Positions 1 through 7,261 of a DNA stretch of 20,721 bases are shown here, piece after piece. Made by a program: the position numbers and the translations under genes. Position 1 is the first letter of the stretch. The number at the start of each line of letters is the position of its first letter. Location of the stretch: NCBI GenBank assembly GCA_041582875.1, contig JBFHGX010000061.1, positions 1 to 20,721 on the forward strand. Direction: 5' to 3'. Under the pieces are notes generated by a model. The model had not been told where the DNA came from, did no database searches, and was given only the letters and a program-made list of their open reading frames with translations. Origin of the DNA: UBA6244 sp041582875 (GTDB lineage: Bacteria; Bacteroidota; Bacteroidia; Bacteroidales; F082).

Positions 1-1209
1 AAGTGGTATTTTGTTGCCGGTGAAGTGTTTCTTCTGCTTTCGCTGATGTTGTTTGTCATGTTGTACAATCAGTTGGTAAAGCCCATTTCTACCATTGGAT
101 CAGCATTAAATTTGTTGAAAGGTAAAGATTTTAGTACCCGACTTCATCCGGTAAGGCAAAAAGAAATCGATCTATTGGTGGAGGTGTACAACAGCATGTC
201 GGAGCAACTTCATCGGGAGCGGGTGGAACATGAAGAAAAGAACCTTTTTTTGGGATTGTTAATCGATGCCTCGCCAGCAGCTATTTTGGTGCTAAATGGC
301 GATTACCAAATCAGTAGATGTAATCCGGCTGCACGCAAGTTGTTTGAATTGTCGGAAAATCAAATGTGTACCGTTGAATTCTCGCAACTCCCGGCTCCCT
401 GGGCAGTGAAATTATCAGCGATTGAGCCCGGCGAGTCAATGGCTGTTCGCATTGATGGTGCCCGACAATTTAAGGTGAGTTGCAGTTCTTTTATGGATAA
501 AGGCTTTTCGCGTCCTTTTATCCTCATCGAAGAAATGACCCGTGAGCTGATTCGGGCTGAGCGACAATCCTATGAAAAGGTCATTCGGATGATGTCGCAT
601 GAGGTAAATAACTCAGTAGGTGCCATCAATTCAGTCATGCAGTCGGTCCTATCCCTTTCTGATCAATTTGAAAAAAGTTGGAGAGACGATGTGGCCCATG
701 CGCTTCAGGTTTCCATTGATAGAAACCAAAGTCTCAACCGCTTTATGGCCAATTTTGCTGATGTGGTAAAACTTCCTTTACCTCAATTTCAAGAGGTGAA
801 TATGGCGTATTTGGTCGAAAAAATGGTCAACTTATTTGGTGTCGAATGCAAAAATCATCAAATAAAATTGGAGTGTGACCTCATTCCTTTTGTTATTCAT
901 GCCGATCCCATTCAAATGGAGCAAGTGTTGTTGAATATATTGAAAAATAGTATGGAAGCCATTGGCAATGGAGGTCGCATCAATATGGTCATGCAAAAGA
1001 ATCCGGTGTTGTCGTTATGTGTTACTGATACGGGTAATGGTTTTACCGATGAGATACATGAACAACTTTTCACACCTTTTTATTCAACGAAAAAAACCGG
1101 CCAAGGAATTGGGCTGACTTTGGTTCGTGAAATATTGATGAACCATCATTTTCAGTTTAAACTCAATAAAAATGCAGAAGGTCTTACATCCTTTACCATT
1201 CATTTTTAA
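1..1209 (+). CDS. NtrY-like membrane sensor histidine kinase (5' end outside window)
   Basis: Senses a signal, autophosphorylates on histidine and passes phosphate to a response regulator. The frame is open from base 1, so only the last 402 residues are visible and the sensor part is missing. Visible order: end of a transmembrane helix (about residues 8-25), HAMP linker (about 26-75), a PAS-like domain (about 80-185), then the kinase core. The H-box reads MSHEVNN with the phosphorylated histidine at residue 200 (codon 598-600). The N-box has N316 (LLNILKNS), the G1 box is DTGNGF at 343, and the G2 region GQGIGL starts at 367. The H-box lacks the usual proline and resembles NtrY-like kinases of Bacteroidota. 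It converges on the pigment operon with a 61-bp gap and no clear terminator. The partner regulator, probably NtrC-like, is not in the window. Kinase call is secure; signal unknown. Confidence 0.93.
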   Translation, partial: KWYFVAGEVFLLLSLMLFVMLYNQLVKPISTIGSALNLLKGKDFSTRLHPVRQKEIDLLVEVYNSMSEQLHRERVEHEEKNLFLGLLIDASPAAILVLNGDYQISRCNPAARKLFELSENQMCTVEFSQLPAPWAVKLSAIEPGESMAVRIDGARQFKVSCSSFMDKGFSRPFILIEEMTRELIRAERQSYEKVIRMMSHEVNNSVGAINSVMQSVLSLSDQFEKSWRDDVAHALQVSIDRNQSLNRFMANFADVVKLPLPQFQEVNMAYLVEKMVNLFGVECKNHQIKLECDLIPFVIHADPIQMEQVLLNILKNSMEAIGNGGRINMVMQKNPVLSLCVTDTGNGFTDEIHEQLFTPFYSTKKTGQGIGLTLVREILMNHHFQFKLNKNAEGLTSFTIHF

Positions 1210-1270
1210 TCAATTACCAATGAATAGATCGAATGAGTGGAGTTTTTGTTTACTAATATCCGGCTGCGGT

Positions 1271-2341
1271 CTACTTTCTTGTACATTTGAACAGCGTATG
1301 ACTTACGCCAATATTATCCACAATTTCATCGATTTTAAGTCCAACCTTTTCTAATAATGCCATCATGTCGCGTGAGTGGTACATCTGACTGTTGCCGTTG
1401 GCCATTGCTGTGAAGTACAAAGAAGTGCCGTGCAGACTGTATGTAGAGGCTTCAAATTGTTGCCTGTCCCAGTAGGTTTCCAGGATAAAAAGCGAACCTT
1501 GCTCATCCAATGCTTCATAGGAGCGTTGCAATAATGTGAGTACTTGTTCTTGTGAAAAGCAATCCAGAAACTGACTCATCCAAATGGCGTCGTATCCTTT
1601 AGGGAAAGGAATGGTTGCATCCAGTAAATTGAGTGCATGGGTTGTTATCCGTGATGAAAAACCAGCTTGGTCGATATTTTCAATGGCTTCGGCCACTTGT
1701 CCGGGTAAATCGAGAATGGTTAGTTGAATATTCTGGTTATTGCTTGCGCAGAAAATGGAGAACTTTCCTGTATTTCCACCCACATCCAGCATTTTGCGAG
1801 GATTGTTTTCGAAGATATGAGGGAGAACTTCCGGAAAGGCATAATCAGAGTAGTAATGGTCAAAAGCAAACCAACTTTTGCGCACCTGATCTGGTAATTC
1901 TGCCAGAGCTTCGTATACCGTGTCCCATTGCCCGAAAACCGAAAGACCGGCAGGTTTCCCCTCTACAATGGCATCTTGAAGCTTGAACATACCTAAATAA
2001 TTAACATCTTGTACAAAATCCATGTTGACCCGTGTAAGTTCATCACGGAGCATAAAATATCCGGTTTTGGTCAGCGAATAGTTGTCATCCTGAACCTGAA
2101 CCAGCTCCATGCTCAAACCTGCTTCAAGCAATACTTTAACTCCATATACCGTTAACTTCAGGTCTTCGGCAATGGTCTCCATGGTGGCTGTTTTTCTTTT
2201 ATTTTTCAATAAATAGTCCAGAATTCCTAAATCGCGCAAAGCTTTGGCAGCTTGAAACATAATGGGCCCAAAAGCTATTTTTTGAGCGTCGAATTTAGCC
2301 TGTAGGGCGGTTTTGTTGTCGTTTCCGTAGGTTATCTTCAT
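1271..2341 (-). CDS. Class I SAM-dependent methyltransferase of aryl polyene/flexirubin-type cluster
   Basis: A 356-residue protein with the layout of the O-methyltransferase family 2: an N-terminal winged-helix/dimerisation domain (about 20-110) and a Rossmann methyltransferase domain. SAM motif I is LDVGGNTGK at 185-193, followed by the acidic D211 in LTILDLPG. In plant-type O-methyltransferases a catalytic histidine sits in an LHDW-like motif. Here the matching stretch is WMSQFLDCFS (254-263), with no histidine. Methylation of the aryl head group is therefore inferred from context, and C-methylation is as possible as O-methylation. The start at 2341 is preferred over an in-frame start at 2440, which would run deep into the preceding gene. 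From 2341 the gap to the upstream LpxL-like gene is 10 bp. It is the last gene of its operon and ends with TAG. Confidence 0.88.
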   Translation of the reverse strand: MKITYGNDNKTALQAKFDAQKIAFGPIMFQAAKALRDLGILDYLLKNKRKTATMETIAEDLKLTVYGVKVLLEAGLSMELVQVQDDNYSLTKTGYFMLRDELTRVNMDFVQDVNYLGMFKLQDAIVEGKPAGLSVFGQWDTVYEALAELPDQVRKSWFAFDHYYSDYAFPEVLPHIFENNPRKMLDVGGNTGKFSIFCASNNQNIQLTILDLPGQVAEAIENIDQAGFSSRITTHALNLLDATIPFPKGYDAIWMSQFLDCFSQEQVLTLLQRSYEALDEQGSLFILETYWDRQQFEASTYSLHGTSLYFTAMANGNSQMYHSRDMMALLEKVGLKIDEIVDNIGVSHTLFKCTRK

Positions 2342-2351
2342 GGTGATGGGA

Positions 2352-3236
2352 TTATTTCCAGAAATAATAATAATTAAACCATTGTTCCGGATAGTTTTTA
2401 ATGGTTTGTTCCAGTTGTTGAATATATTCGCCCAGAGCACTTTTTAGCGATTGATCAAATACTTTTCGGTCGCTGTTGTATGTCTTAGGGCGCGTAGAAA
2501 AAAAATGGTAATGTTGATTGGGTTTCTTAATGGCCGAAACAAAGGTGACAGGTTTCTTGTAACGGATTGCCAAGCTTAAAGGGCCTGCCGGAAAATCGGC
2601 TGGGTATCCCATAAAATCCATTGTTACAGATTTTGAACCTGTCAGAAAACGATCGCCATGAATGGCGATTAGTTCATTTCGATCCATGGCTTCACGGATG
2701 GCGAATAAATGCGATAAGTCATCTTTGATTGGAATGATTTTCATCGACTTTTCAGTCATCACCTCATCAAGCATGTTTTTTATGCTTTCGTGTTCAGCTT
2801 CCAGCATAACAATATGAACGGTGGTGTTGATGCGTTTCAGTAAGTTTCCGGCAATTTCCCAGTTTCCCATGTGCGCCCCAATGATAAATCCGCCCTTGTT
2901 GGCCGCCATTTGGTGTAGGTTTTCTTCTCCTTCAAAGTCGAAGGTGTATTTTGATTCAAGTCCTGACAAAAGAGCTACTTTGTCGATGAGTACTTGCCCA
3001 AACCTAAAATTGTTGATAAACAAGTATTTAAAACTCTTTAAACGGCTGAATCCATGTATTTTTCTAAAATACAAATACATGGGTTTTCTGGCTTTTGGGA
3101 CAAAAAAAACAAAGTAGGGAGCAACAAAAATCAGTAGAAAATAGGCGGCGGAAAGTCCAACGTGCTTAAGAAGAAAAATGAAGATTCGATGTCCTAAAGT
3201 TCCTCCCCTGGTTTTACCTTTCCATTGTGTGGACAT
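2352..3236 (-). CDS. LpxL/HtrB-family acyltransferase
   Basis: A 294-residue member of the lysophospholipid/lipid A acyltransferase family, which moves a fatty acyl chain from ACP to a lipid at the inner face of the cytoplasmic membrane. It has an N-terminal hydrophobic anchor (about 28-46), the HX4E catalytic motif H122-E127 (HMGNWE), a second block GDR (194-196), and the family-typical PEQWFNYYYFW near the C terminus (283-293). It lies between an ACP gene and a methyltransferase gene. Its ATG overlaps the ACP stop codon by one base (TAATG), implying translational coupling. The likely substrate is therefore the pigment acyl chain or its lipid carrier rather than lipid A; this substrate assignment is inference. 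The alternative is an ordinary lipid A late acyltransferase, which the context makes less likely. Confidence 0.88.
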   Translation of the reverse strand: MSTQWKGKTRGGTLGHRIFIFLLKHVGLSAAYFLLIFVAPYFVFFVPKARKPMYLYFRKIHGFSRLKSFKYLFINNFRFGQVLIDKVALLSGLESKYTFDFEGEENLHQMAANKGGFIIGAHMGNWEIAGNLLKRINTTVHIVMLEAEHESIKNMLDEVMTEKSMKIIPIKDDLSHLFAIREAMDRNELIAIHGDRFLTGSKSVTMDFMGYPADFPAGPLSLAIRYKKPVTFVSAIKKPNQHYHFFSTRPKTYNSDRKVFDQSLKSALGEYIQQLEQTIKNYPEQWFNYYYFWK

Positions 3237-3487
3237 TACTTTTTACTGTGTTCGATGACAAATTGGTAAAGGTCTTGTAATGTGATAATTTTACCCAAGT
3301 GCTCACTAGTAACCTTAACACCAAAGGTATTTTCGAGTATTACGGCAATATCCACAAAATCAAGACTTTCAATATCTAAATCATCTTTCAAAAGTGCATC
3401 AGGAGTCAGTTGATCTTCTTCAAGTTCAAACTCTTCGATTAGGAAATCGTTAATCTTTTGTATGGTTTCGTTTTGGTTAACATTCAT
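3236..3487 (-). CDS. Acyl carrier protein
   Basis: An 83-residue acidic carrier protein that holds the growing chain on a phosphopantetheine arm. The attachment serine is S41 in the motif DIESLDFVDI (38-47). The usual DSL triad reads ESL here, which is unusual but keeps the acidic residue before the serine. Length and helical pattern fit a discrete type II ACP. It lies directly upstream of an LpxL-like acyltransferase (TAATG overlap) and downstream of a ketosynthase, so it is most likely dedicated to the pigment pathway rather than the housekeeping AcpP. A good TANNTTTG promoter box lies 28 bp upstream of the start codon, in the 98-bp gap after the ketosynthase gene, so ACP, acyltransferase and methyltransferase can be transcribed on their own. 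Confidence 0.94.
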   Translation of the reverse strand: MNVNQNETIQKINDFLIEEFELEEDQLTPDALLKDDLDIESLDFVDIAVILENTFGVKVTSEHLGKIITLQDLYQFVIEHSKK

Positions 3488-3514
3488 ACCCAGTTCAAAT
3501 TACATTTTTCGAGG

Positions 3515-3542
3515 CAAATGTAATAAAATCTCCCCATTGCAA
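3515..3542 (-). promoter_or_regulatory. Bacteroidota-type promoter before ACP gene
   Basis: On the minus strand the -7 box TACATTTG (3522-3515) is a perfect TANNTTTG match. TTG at 3542-3540 (CTTG with its neighbour) gives a -33 element 17 bp upstream. Transcription would start near 3509, leaving a leader of about 20 nt before the ACP start at 3487. Identified by eye only. Confidence 0.6.
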
Positions 3543-3585
3543 GCTATGTGAATCGCAATTTGAATAAAAACTCAAATAACAATAT

Positions 3586-4803
3586 TTACAACTTTCTGAC
3601 AATGAGTGTTGAATTGGTGCCCCCAAAACCAAAGGAGTTGGAAAGAATGGTGTTAATTTTATGCTCAGTGGTTTTGCTGATGATGTTGAGTTTAGCAGAA
3701 TACTCATCGGGGTTTTCAAAGTTCAGGTTTGGAGCAATAAATGAGTTGTGCGCCATGATGAGCGAATAGATTAATTCGCTTGCGCCCCCCATCCACATTT
3801 CGTGCCCGGTCATCCCTTTGGTAGAACTTACGGGAACTCTTCCCTGATTAAAAACCTTGTAAATGGCGGAAGCTTCATTTTGATCACCCACTGGTGTGGC
3901 TGTTGCGTGCGCGTTAAGGTAGTCGATATCGATTGCTCTGAGTTTGGCGTCATCTAACGCACGTTGCAACGATTTTACCGGGCCTTCTACATTTGGTACC
4001 GAAATATGATCGCCATTGGATGAAAATCCATAACCTAAGACTTCGCCATAAATGGTAGCACCCCTTTTGATGGCAGAATCGTAGCTCTCTAGAATTAACG
4101 AGGCTGCTCCCCCACTTGGGACTAATCCATCCCGATCGCGGTCGAAAGGTCTTGATGCCCGTGTTGGCTCAGATTCGCGGGTTGAGAATGCATTCAAAGC
4201 ATCAAAACTTGCCATTGATAGTGCGTTTATTTCTTGAGCTCCGCCGCAAATAATGGTATCCTGAAGCCCGTTTTTAATCATGAAATACGCCATTCCAACC
4301 GCATGAGATCCGCTTGCGCAGGCTCCACTAATGGTAAAATTAATTCCTTTCAGTTTTAGAATAACCGATAGATTCATGCTTATGGTGGAGTTCATCGATT
4401 GAAAAATAGAACCCGATCCGATCAATGTGGTATTTTTCTTTTCACGAAGGATATCAGCGGCTTCAACTACCGAAGTAGAGCTGCTATCGTTGCCATACAG
4501 GATGCCAATTTCATGGTTGTTCAAATAGTCCTGATCAATTTTTGCATTGGTGAGCGCTTCGGAAGTGGCCATGTAAGCATATTCGCCCTGTTCGGGAAGT
4601 CCGATACGCATTCTTCGTGGAAGAATTCCTTTGAGTATAGGGCGCTCGATAAAACCGGTAAGTCCGGAGCGAAAGCCCAAGTCCTTGCGTTCCTGATCGA
4701 GTACGATTCCTGATTTGCCAATATATAACGATTCTCTTACTTCATCCAGGTTTTTGCCGATGGTGGAGTAAATGCCCATTCCGGTGATAACAACTCTTTT
4801 CAT
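3586..4803 (-). CDS. Beta-ketoacyl-ACP synthase (FabF/KAS II-like)
   Basis: A 405-residue condensing enzyme that extends the ACP-bound chain by decarboxylative condensation with malonyl-ACP. The thiolase-fold Cys-His-His set is complete: C162 in SGACASG, H299 in NAHATATPVGD, and H334 in TKGMTGHE, with the conserved lysine K329. The C-terminal glycine-rich NSFGFGGTNS block (389-398) is present. It is therefore an active ketosynthase, not a chain-length factor, and it is not a KAS III/DarB type. Aryl polyene systems usually pair such a ketosynthase with a chain-length-factor-like partner; none is seen here. It lies 54 bp downstream of the FabG-like gene, with no promoter box seen between them, so it is probably in the lyase-reductase transcript. 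Confidence 0.94.
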   Translation of the reverse strand: MKRVVITGMGIYSTIGKNLDEVRESLYIGKSGIVLDQERKDLGFRSGLTGFIERPILKGILPRRMRIGLPEQGEYAYMATSEALTNAKIDQDYLNNHEIGILYGNDSSSTSVVEAADILREKKNTTLIGSGSIFQSMNSTISMNLSVILKLKGINFTISGACASGSHAVGMAYFMIKNGLQDTIICGGAQEINALSMASFDALNAFSTRESEPTRASRPFDRDRDGLVPSGGAASLILESYDSAIKRGATIYGEVLGYGFSSNGDHISVPNVEGPVKSLQRALDDAKLRAIDIDYLNAHATATPVGDQNEASAIYKVFNQGRVPVSSTKGMTGHEMWMGGASELIYSLIMAHNSFIAPNLNFENPDEYSAKLNIISKTTEHKINTILSNSFGFGGTNSTLIVRKL

Positions 4804-4857
4804 TTTTCTTATTCCTGTAGTTTGACTTGAGTATCGACTAAGCCGTAGTTTTATAGT

Positions 4858-5601
4858 TTATGTATAAAGTCCTCCATTGATATTGATTACTTCACCCGTA
4901 ATGTAGGAAGCTCCTTCACTGGCTAAAAATGAAACCGTTGCCGCCACTTCTTCGGGTTTACCGAATCGATTGATTGGAATTAATAATTTGAGTTGCGATT
5001 CGTCTAAATCCTTAATCATTTCTGTTTTAATATAGCCCGGGGCGACTGCATTTACCGTAATTTTTTTCTTACCCACTTCTTGAGCCAAGGCTTTTGTAGC
5101 ACCAATTACGCCCGCTTTTGCTGCACTGTAGTTGGTTTGACCGGGTAATCCTTTAATTCCCGAAAGGGAAACGACATTGATTATCCTTCCCCATTTTTTA
5201 AGTACCATCGCTTTAAGCAGATGGTTGGTAACATAATAGAAACTGTTTAAATTTGTATTGATTACCTGATGCCAATCATTAGGTTCCATCCAAACCATTA
5301 ATGTGTCTTTAGAAATTCCGGCATTGTTTATTAGCACGGCGATGTAGGCGTTTTCGTTTTGTTGACTTTGCCATTCATCGAGGGCCAGCTTTACCTGTTC
5401 CTGTTTGCTGATATCGAATTGAATGGCTTCGGCTTCGCCACCGGCATCAACAATTGCATTCACTACGTTTAATGCCTCGGTCTTATTGCTGTTGAAATGA
5501 ACCAAGATGGCAAATCCATCTTGAGCCAACTGCTTGCAGATAGCGCTGCCAATGCCCCCGGATCCGCCGGTTACAAGTGCAAACCTCTTATTATCGCTCA
5601 T
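4858..5601 (-). CDS. fabG: 3-oxoacyl-ACP reductase (FabG-like SDR)
   Basis: A 247-residue short-chain dehydrogenase/reductase that reduces the 3-keto group after each condensation, using NADPH. The cofactor loop TGGSGGIG is at 11-18, the NNAG motif at 92-95, and the catalytic triad S145, Y158 and K162 lies in the FabG-typical stretch GLPGQTNYSAAKAG. The C terminus ends in the family-typical GEVININGGLYT. Its ATG lies 11 bp inside the end of the lyase gene, so the two are translationally coupled. By position it is the dedicated ketoreductase of the pigment pathway, not necessarily the housekeeping FabG. Family assignment is secure; pathway assignment rests on context. Confidence 0.94.
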   Translation of the reverse strand: MSDNKRFALVTGGSGGIGSAICKQLAQDGFAILVHFNSNKTEALNVVNAIVDAGGEAEAIQFDISKQEQVKLALDEWQSQQNENAYIAVLINNAGISKDTLMVWMEPNDWHQVINTNLNSFYYVTNHLLKAMVLKKWGRIINVVSLSGIKGLPGQTNYSAAKAGVIGATKALAQEVGKKKITVNAVAPGYIKTEMIKDLDESQLKLLIPINRFGKPEEVAATVSFLASEGASYITGEVININGGLYT

Positions 5602-7141
5602 TATTTATGGTTTTAGGCTCATTTGAAATCAGGAATTCTCGCAATTTGTTTAACTCTTGATATTTTGGTGTATCCTCGATAAACACCGGAACCAAATCAC
5701 GCAATTGGTGGTAAAGAGCCCTGGTTTGGGTACTCATTTTTTGCTCAACTTTCAAATAGTCGATGGCTTGAATGATGGTAAGAAATTCAATGGCCAGTAC
5801 TTCAAATGTATTGCTGATGATTTTTTTTGTTAGTAAGGCAGCATTGGTTCCCATGCTAACGATGTCTTGGTTGTCGTTGTTGTTGGGAATGCTGTGTATG
5901 TACATGGGGTTTGAAAGTGTTTGATTTTCAGCTACTGTAGATGTAGCAGTAAATTGTGTGCCTTGCATTCCCAAATTCAAACCCAAGATACCCAGGTTGA
6001 CAAATGGGGGCAAAATTTCATTCAACTTGTTATTCATTAAGAAGTTGATTTGTCGTTCAGCCAGCATAGATAATTTGGTAATGGCAATTTTTAATTTATC
6101 CATTTCAAATGAAACGTAATCGCCATGGAAATTGCCGCCATGATAAACGGTTTTACCTATCACATCAACAATAGGATTGTCGTTGGCCGAATTGACTTCA
6201 TTTACCAATACTTCTTTGGCATTTTCGAGGGTGTCGATTATAGGTCCAATTACCTGAGGTACACAACGCAACGAGTAGTATTCCTGTATTTTCTGTTTAA
6301 ATATTTTTTCTTCAATTTTCCCATTAAATAAGTGGTCATCTCTTTTTTTAATGAGTTGGCTGTCCTTTAGCAATTCGCGCATGGATTGAGCTACTTTATG
6401 TTGACCTTTGTGCTTTTTTACCTCATTGAGTACGCGACTAAAATGATCGTCAAACGATTCAACCAGTTCATTAATCATCGCGGAAGCGATAATAGACCAG
6501 TCAATGGCTCTTTGCGCAAAAATGATGTTGGTGATGCCAATTCCCGACATAACAGAAGTCCCATTGATTAATCCCAATCCTTCACGCAGATGGATTTCTA
6601 ACGGGGTGATGTTCAATTGTTCGAATACTTTGGCTGTTGCTTGCCGCGTACCTTCATAAAAGACTTCCCCTTCGCCAATAAGAACCAAGGCCAAATGCGC
6701 CAACTGAACCAAATCGCCACTAGCGCCAACTCCACCGTGCTGGGGAATATAAGGAATGATATTGTGATTAAGTAGTAACGCTAACAGGGTAATGGAATCG
6801 ACATGGATACCTGAATAGCCCAACGAAAGACTTTTGAGTCGGCTTATCATGGCCGCCCTTACGCACATGGGGTCAAGTGGGTCACCAGAACCGGCAGCAT
6901 GACTACGAATGAGGTTGTACTGTAGGTTGATTTGATCTTTGATGTCAATACGATATTGCGCCATTGGTCCCAGGCCAGTATTGACTCCATAAATAATTTT
7001 GTTTATGGAGAAATCTTGTAAAAATTGAAAACAATCCGCTACCTTCAAAATGGTATTTGGGTCGATGCTTATTTGGTTTTGATGTAGTAAAACATCTATA
7101 TAATCTTCAATTTGAAGCGCTTCGTTGGAAATTGTAGTCAT
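5591..7141 (-). CDS. Tyrosine ammonia-lyase (HAL/PAL/TAL family, MIO enzyme)
   Basis: A 516-residue aromatic amino acid lyase that removes ammonia non-oxidatively, most likely converting L-tyrosine to 4-coumarate, the starter of flexirubin-type aryl polyenes. The Ala-Ser-Gly triad that cyclises into the MIO cofactor is at 140-142 (GGVGASGDL). The catalytic tyrosine lies in YGVNTG (51-56) and the substrate-pocket region reads LIRSHAAG (77-84). Downstream blocks SANDNPI, YHGGNFHGD and NNNDNQD are intact. Compared from memory, the sequence is very close to the F. johnsoniae tyrosine ammonia-lyase across YGVNTG-GPMAQYR and LQYNLIRSH. A histidine ammonia-lyase is less likely because no hut genes are nearby. 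The start at 7141 is chosen because a TANNTTTG box sits just upstream; an in-frame start at 7219 would lie upstream of that box. It overlaps the reductase gene by 11 bp. Confidence 0.9.
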   Translation of the reverse strand: MTTISNEALQIEDYIDVLLHQNQISIDPNTILKVADCFQFLQDFSINKIIYGVNTGLGPMAQYRIDIKDQINLQYNLIRSHAAGSGDPLDPMCVRAAMISRLKSLSLGYSGIHVDSITLLALLLNHNIIPYIPQHGGVGASGDLVQLAHLALVLIGEGEVFYEGTRQATAKVFEQLNITPLEIHLREGLGLINGTSVMSGIGITNIIFAQRAIDWSIIASAMINELVESFDDHFSRVLNEVKKHKGQHKVAQSMRELLKDSQLIKKRDDHLFNGKIEEKIFKQKIQEYYSLRCVPQVIGPIIDTLENAKEVLVNEVNSANDNPIVDVIGKTVYHGGNFHGDYVSFEMDKLKIAITKLSMLAERQINFLMNNKLNEILPPFVNLGILGLNLGMQGTQFTATSTVAENQTLSNPMYIHSIPNNNDNQDIVSMGTNAALLTKKIISNTFEVLAIEFLTIIQAIDYLKVEQKMSTQTRALYHQLRDLVPVFIEDTPKYQELNKLREFLISNEPKTINNER

Positions 7142-7173
7142 TAAGTTGAAATTTTTTACTGTCGATAATAGGG

Positions 7174-7181
7174 CAAAAATA
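7174..7181 (-). promoter_or_regulatory. Promoter -7 box before tyrosine ammonia-lyase gene
   Basis: The minus strand reads TATTTTTG at 7181-7174, a perfect TANNTTTG -7 box about 33 bp before the ATG at 7141. No good -33 TTTG is visible at the usual distance. It lies in the 120-bp gap between the PlsC-like gene and the lyase gene and may start a lyase-reductase-ketosynthase transcript. It also argues against the longer lyase start at 7219. Confidence 0.45.
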
Positions 7182-7261
7182 CATATATGATTTGAATGTA
7201 TATAGATAGCGAGATACATTCTTAGAAAATCTCATGAATAGGTCATTTGTCGAATTAATTG

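Noticed and set aside
1172..1354. Small plus-strand open frame of 60 codons across the kinase/methyltransferase junction
   Set aside because: It overlaps the ends of two well-supported genes, has no recognisable motif and no promoter; it is a chance frame.
2342..2440. N-terminal extension of the methyltransferase to an ATG at 2440
   Set aside because: It would overlap the LpxL-like gene by 89 bp and adds a segment unlike the family; the ATG at 2341 gives normal spacing and a normal N terminus.
5591..7141. Histidine ammonia-lyase (hutH) of histidine breakdown
   Set aside because: No other hut gene is present, the neighbours are fatty-acid-synthesis-like pigment genes, and the sequence resembles the Flavobacterium tyrosine enzyme.
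7142..7219. N-terminal extension of the ammonia-lyase to 7219
   Set aside because: A promoter -7 box lies inside it (7181-7174) and the added residues are unlike lyase N termini.
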